NCBI GenBank assembly: GCA_036583965.1
Contig: JAZBQD010000030.1
Span: 109,194,162 to 109,258,161, forward strand
DNA length: 64,000 nt
Reading direction: 5' to 3'
Origin: Prunella strophiata
Lineage: Eukaryota; Chordata; Aves; Passeriformes; Prunellidae
Shown here: one piece after another, positions 60,050 through 64,000 of the stretch
Numbering within the stretch: the first letter of the stretch is position 1
Layout of the letters: the number at the start of each line of letters is the position of its first letter
The notes under the pieces: model-generated
The model's database searches: none
Told to the model about the DNA's origin: nothing
What the model saw: the letters and a program-made list of their open reading frames with translations, nothing else
Program-made: the position numbers and the translations under genes

Positions 60050-62670
60050 TTGGAGGTCCATTTTTCATGGGCTGCAAAATTGGAATTAATTCTATCCAGT
60101 TTTAATTCAGTGAGGAGTTAATTTGTGTGACACGAACTGCCAGAGTAAATTGCCAGAGTCAGGCTGCCCCTTACCAGCCCTCTAACAGAACATCCAGGTC
60201 CATCTGCCTCTGTTCCCCATTTCTTGGTGCTTCCATTTCTTTCATCTGTTTCTTTCAGGTGGACTTTCCATGTCCTTTTCTCCTGATGGAGCATTTCCTT
60301 ATCCTTCTGTTGGCATAATGTCATGTCTGTTTGTTTATACCAAACATGAGTTTTTATGGTGCCTCATCAACCACATTGAATTTTCAGAATGATGTGTTCC
60401 TTTCTTTTTTACTCACTCATACAGTAGACTTGTTCCTGACAGAAATGAGACATTTCAAGGATGATTACATGCTGTAGCAGCCTAGCACAAAATTGCATCT
60501 TTCTGACCTGCTGTGTCTTAATGTGGTACCTTACTGACTTCCACAGTTCTCAGCTGTTCACCCTTTTTCCCTGATGATGTTCACAAAATAGAAAGTTACA
60601 CTGAATTCATTCCCAGACAACCTCAGCAAAACTTCAGAGACAGGATGTTCTAATCAGGTTCTACAAGGTTTACAAAATTTAGGTTTTGGATGTTATTAAG
60701 TCTGCATTTACTTTTCACCTTATTGGTTTGTAAACCCTCAGTGTCCTGGAGCTCAGATTCTGGGTCTGGATCTTACTGAGGGCAGCCTCTATACACAGAC
60801 TCATTTATACCCCAGAGATCACCTCATTTCAAGCATAAAATTTCTGTGTGGGAATGGGCTTCTTCCTTCAATGAGGAATATAGGTGCTTCTAGAACACAT
60901 GCTGGGCACTGTACAGTGCTTTCACTCAAAATATGAGATGTTTAGAGTTTGTCAGTTTTCATATTTACTGTCTCAAGGCACACTCAAAGCACTTATACTC
61001 TTATGGAGAGCTGCATTTACTGCTTTTTGTTTGCTGCTTTATATTCCTTATTCTTGCACAAGTGACTCTAAAATACATAAAACAACACGAAATTCTGCAG
61101 CGAAGTCCAAAACAAACAAAATCCTCCACACAAACCCCTCCTCCCTCCAAAAAATCTCTGAAGTTTCAAGCAGTTTTCTCACTTGCAGATGGACTATCAG
61201 TATTTTTCCAAATAAGCTTTCAGGTTCATCAAACTGTTTGTTCCAGCCCTCCACCTCTCTGATTGCTCCTCGTTTGCTTTGCACTGGTGTTAAATTTTGT
61301 ATGTCTGCTTCTGTGAGCCCTGCACAGCATTGAAATGACTGCTGATTCAGAAGGTAACAGGGATTTTTTCTTTTTTCCAGGTCAGTAAGTATAAGCTTAG
61401 GATTCAGCATACAGGCTGGTGGTGTTGAAAGACCAGCTTTACAGTTTCTGACCTAAACAGCAAAGTCAGTCTATTATGTGAAAGGAGTAGAAAACAGAGG
61501 ACTGGGAGGTAAAACAGTGGTCAGGCATTCCTTCAGTAAACTTTTGGAAGACTCACTTGCATTTGGCGTTTGGGAGACACAAGATTTCAGCTTTGTCAAA
61601 GTTTTTGCTATGTTGAATCAAAATTATGTTTATTTCCCATAAGCAGAGATGTGTTTGAATTGTTTCCTCCTTCTGAAGCTCAAAAAATGGTTCTTGCACC
61701 AGGCAGCTGCTGACTGTCAAGTCTTACAAGATGATGATTAAAATGTATTTTCATGACTCAGTTCCTAAAGGTGTATGCATATATATGGACACATATATAG
61801 GTATATCTGTATAAATGTATGTATGACAGGGATGCAGCTTTTTAATTCATGTCTACCAGTGATTTAGACTCTGGCTTTGTGACCATAGATGGGGAGTTTG
61901 GAATATTTATCATATTCATGCAGTCTTTGTGTTGGAGACCAAGGATTGTGAGATCCCTGATGTCCTCCACAGGAAAGGAATAGTGTGGGCATGTAGAACA
62001 TGGTACCCACTCTACAGAACTATTCAAAAGGCACATTTTTGTCAAAAATCTGTTCTCCAGGTCATTTAAAGCTCATCCAGCCATACTGCTCATGTGCAAA
62101 ACTAGGAAACCACTGTTAGCTGAACCCAGCAAGAAATTGGGAAGTTTTCCAGTGAGTCCCTGTCACAAGCTGGCAGTTCTGTCTCTCCACAGCACTCAGG
62201 GTGACAGCAGAGCATGTCCCAGGTATTTTGTACTCCCAGAACCAGGGTGAAATATGAAAATGCTCTGTACATGTAGGGATAGAGCATGATGGTGTGCCTC
62301 TCATGTCCAACCACATGAGAGGCACTTTAACTAGAGGAGCATCCTTCTTCTGCATAAATAAGGGATCTTGTTGGAATAAAGCTTCATGATAAATGTAAAT
62401 TTGGGAGAAACTGCCTGATTTCCATGCTGCTGAGGCTTTCTGTGCAGTAGCACCAGATGCCAAAAAAGAAGCAAGAGGAAAGTGCAAACCCAAACCTTCT
62501 TCTCAGCAGCAAAGAAAGAGAGCAAGGCCATTCCTGCCACCAATCTCATGCTCAGGGGCAGCTTTGATCCCAGGGTCAGCAGCAAAGGAAAGGCAGCAAC
62601 ACTGTGTGTGAGACACACATATCTTATGCCACACACTAAATCTTCACAGAAACTGAGACACCACCCAAAA
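60050..62670. other. Unique non-coding stretch
   Basis: No gene recognised. Short TATA-rich repeat at about 61780-61825 (ATATATATGG and related) and a perfect 13-bp hairpin at 62294-62325. Confidence 0.42.
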
Positions 62671-62674
62671 TTAA

Positions 62675-62860
62675 TTTAAAAAAAAACCCAACCAACCAAC
62701 CAACCAACCAACCAACCAACCAACCAACCAACCAACCAACCAACCAACAAAAATACCTCAACCAAACACAACAACAATGACAACAAACAACCAAAAACTC
62801 CCCACAAAAACAAAAGAAACCCCCACAAACTAACAAACAAGCAAACAAAGTGTCCCTAAG
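62675..62860. repeat. (AACC)n tetranucleotide microsatellite with A/C-rich flank
   Basis: About 15 ACCA units from 62688 to 62750, preceded by A9 and followed by decayed AAC/AAAC/ACAAA words to about 62860. The minus strand reads (GGTT)n and gives a false GWLVGWLV-type frame. Confidence 0.95.
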
Positions 62861-62864
62861 TATA

Positions 62865-64000
62865 CTTTGATTAATCTGGAAAGTAAAAGTGCCTATGACT
62901 CCTTCCTCATTTCCCTTTTGTGGCAAAGAACATCAGGAAAAAGACAAACTGAAGTAAAGAGGCTGGAGATCTCCAGGCTGATGTATTTTTTCTGCTGCTC
63001 TTGTGAGTGGCCATTTCTGAGCATTCAGCTCCCCAATTTGGCCATTTTTGATGACAGTCTGTCTGCCAGGCACAGCATGGTGGAATCCATAAGGAGAAAT
63101 ACTTGGAGGCAGAAATAGGTGGATGGATGAGACCCAGCAGAGTCTGAACAGAGGAAGCCACATAAGAGCCCAGCCCCAGGTGAAGACCACCCTGGCAGGA
63201 GGCTCAGGGGAGGAAGAGCTGATGGTTTCACAGACTTTGGCAGCCTTGCCTTCCCAGTTTGCAAGGGTCAGCAGAGGGAATTGTACAAGTGCTGGGATCA
63301 GGCTCAGCAGTGGGAGGGGAGGGAGGAGCTGACCCTGCTGCTGGGGTCCTGTCTGGGGAACAGCCAGAGCTGGGCAGCAAAGCCTTGCTGAAGTAATTGA
63401 AGGAAGCTGGATGTGGAGGGAGAAGGTGAGCCAAGAACGTGGAGGGGTGAAGGAAATCAATATAATTATCTCACCAGCTACCCTCTGAACCAGAGGAAGC
63501 ATGGCTTGCAAGCACTGATGCTGGAGAGGAGTAGTGCAGATGTGAGAGGACCAGAAAAATCTATACTATTCTGGCAGTGCTACTGAAAATGGAATTTCCT
63601 TCTTGGAAATTTCTATACAGTAAAAAAAAAAATCTGTATAGAGACAAAAAGGATGTTTTTTGTACCTTTCTCCACCCTTATTGTTATTGATAATTGGCTG
63701 AAATTTAAAATTAAGAAGTCAAAGAAGACAGAAATGCTTATGTTACAATAATTTGCTTAAAATCTTTTAAGAGCATGTGGAAATCAGGGGGCTTCTTTTT
63801 CTGTATTTTAACTGAACATTCTAACAAAACCTATATGGAAAGTGTTGCTCCATTATATAGTATTTCTCAACCAGGATTAGAGGGATTTTAAACCAATACC
63901 TTCAGGCCTAAGGGATGAGCACCTTTCAGCTGAAATAAAGGAATAGCTGCTGGTATTATCAGTTGTAGTAAATTGTTCATGTTGGCCACTTCCTTGAGCA
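62865..64000. other. Unique non-coding stretch to the end of the window
   Basis: 63.1-63.45 kb is GC-richer with purine-rich plus strand; a 192-codon minus-strand frame (62933-63511) crosses it without recognisable domain. The last 500 bases are AT-rich, and no feature was seen. Confidence 0.42.

Noticed and set aside
62636..62926. Frame containing repeated GWLV residues
   Set aside because: Translation of the (GGTT)n microsatellite.
62933..63511. 192-codon minus-strand frame
   Set aside because: Low-complexity Leu/Pro/Ser composition over GC-rich DNA, no domain, multiple overlapping frames.
1..64000. CRISPR arrays, phage or bacterial operons, tRNA or rRNA genes
   Set aside because: No regularly spaced repeats with unique spacers, no T-loop/anticodon patterns, no rRNA wording; the sequence is clearly vertebrate.

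Overview
This is a stretch of vertebrate nuclear DNA, almost certainly from a bird. At least seven 3'-truncated copies of CR1, the dominant avian/reptilian LINE, end in the typical CR1 3' terminal octamer-like repeats (ATTCTGTG on the element strand, CATAGAATCA on the opposite strand). Two LTR-like segments resemble avian endogenous-retrovirus LTRs. Overall composition is AT-rich and CpG-poor, as in bird introns and intergenic DNA. I could not place the window on a chromosome or name a gene.

Layout: 1-6.0 kb is unique DNA with two weak exon-like segments (2246-2333, 5919-6002). 6.0-6.6 kb is a minus-oriented LTR. 6.7-10.1 kb is unique DNA with a 44-bp duplication. 10.1-10.8 kb has the look of a conserved non-coding element. 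10.8-15.1 kb is a low-complexity block: an (AAAGG)n tract, a 338-nt uninterrupted (CCCTT)n tract, a 406-nt uninterrupted (TTCTC)n tract, and a pyrimidine-rich CpG-bearing segment. 15-26 kb is mostly unique, with a CR1 at 19.1 kb and a solo LTR at 24.9 kb. A CR1 at 26.34 kb ends in an AT-rich 16-bp perfect palindrome. 27-44 kb is mostly unique, with poly(T)/poly(A) tracts at 32.2 kb, a ~490-bp CR1 at 34.3 kb, and weak exon candidates at 31.45-31.71 (minus), 37.72-37.80 and 40.50-40.65 kb. A CR1 at 43.8 kb abuts a small but dense CpG island (about 44.19-44.51 kb), the best promoter candidate. 45-64 kb is again unique DNA with three CR1 fragments, A/C-rich simple repeats at 55.0 and 62.7 kb, several short perfect hairpins and one G-quadruplex motif.

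No protein-coding gene could be confidently recognised. The longest open frames (up to about 311 codons) lie in polypyrimidine arrays, which cannot encode stop codons on the pyrimidine strand, and are artefacts. The exon candidates rest only on splice-site strings and open frames, and similar segments are expected by chance in 64 kb. No tRNA, rRNA, CRISPR or bacterial-type system was seen. The most notable material is the pentanucleotide block, the CpG-rich segment next to it, the isolated CpG island and the palindrome at the CR1 edge.
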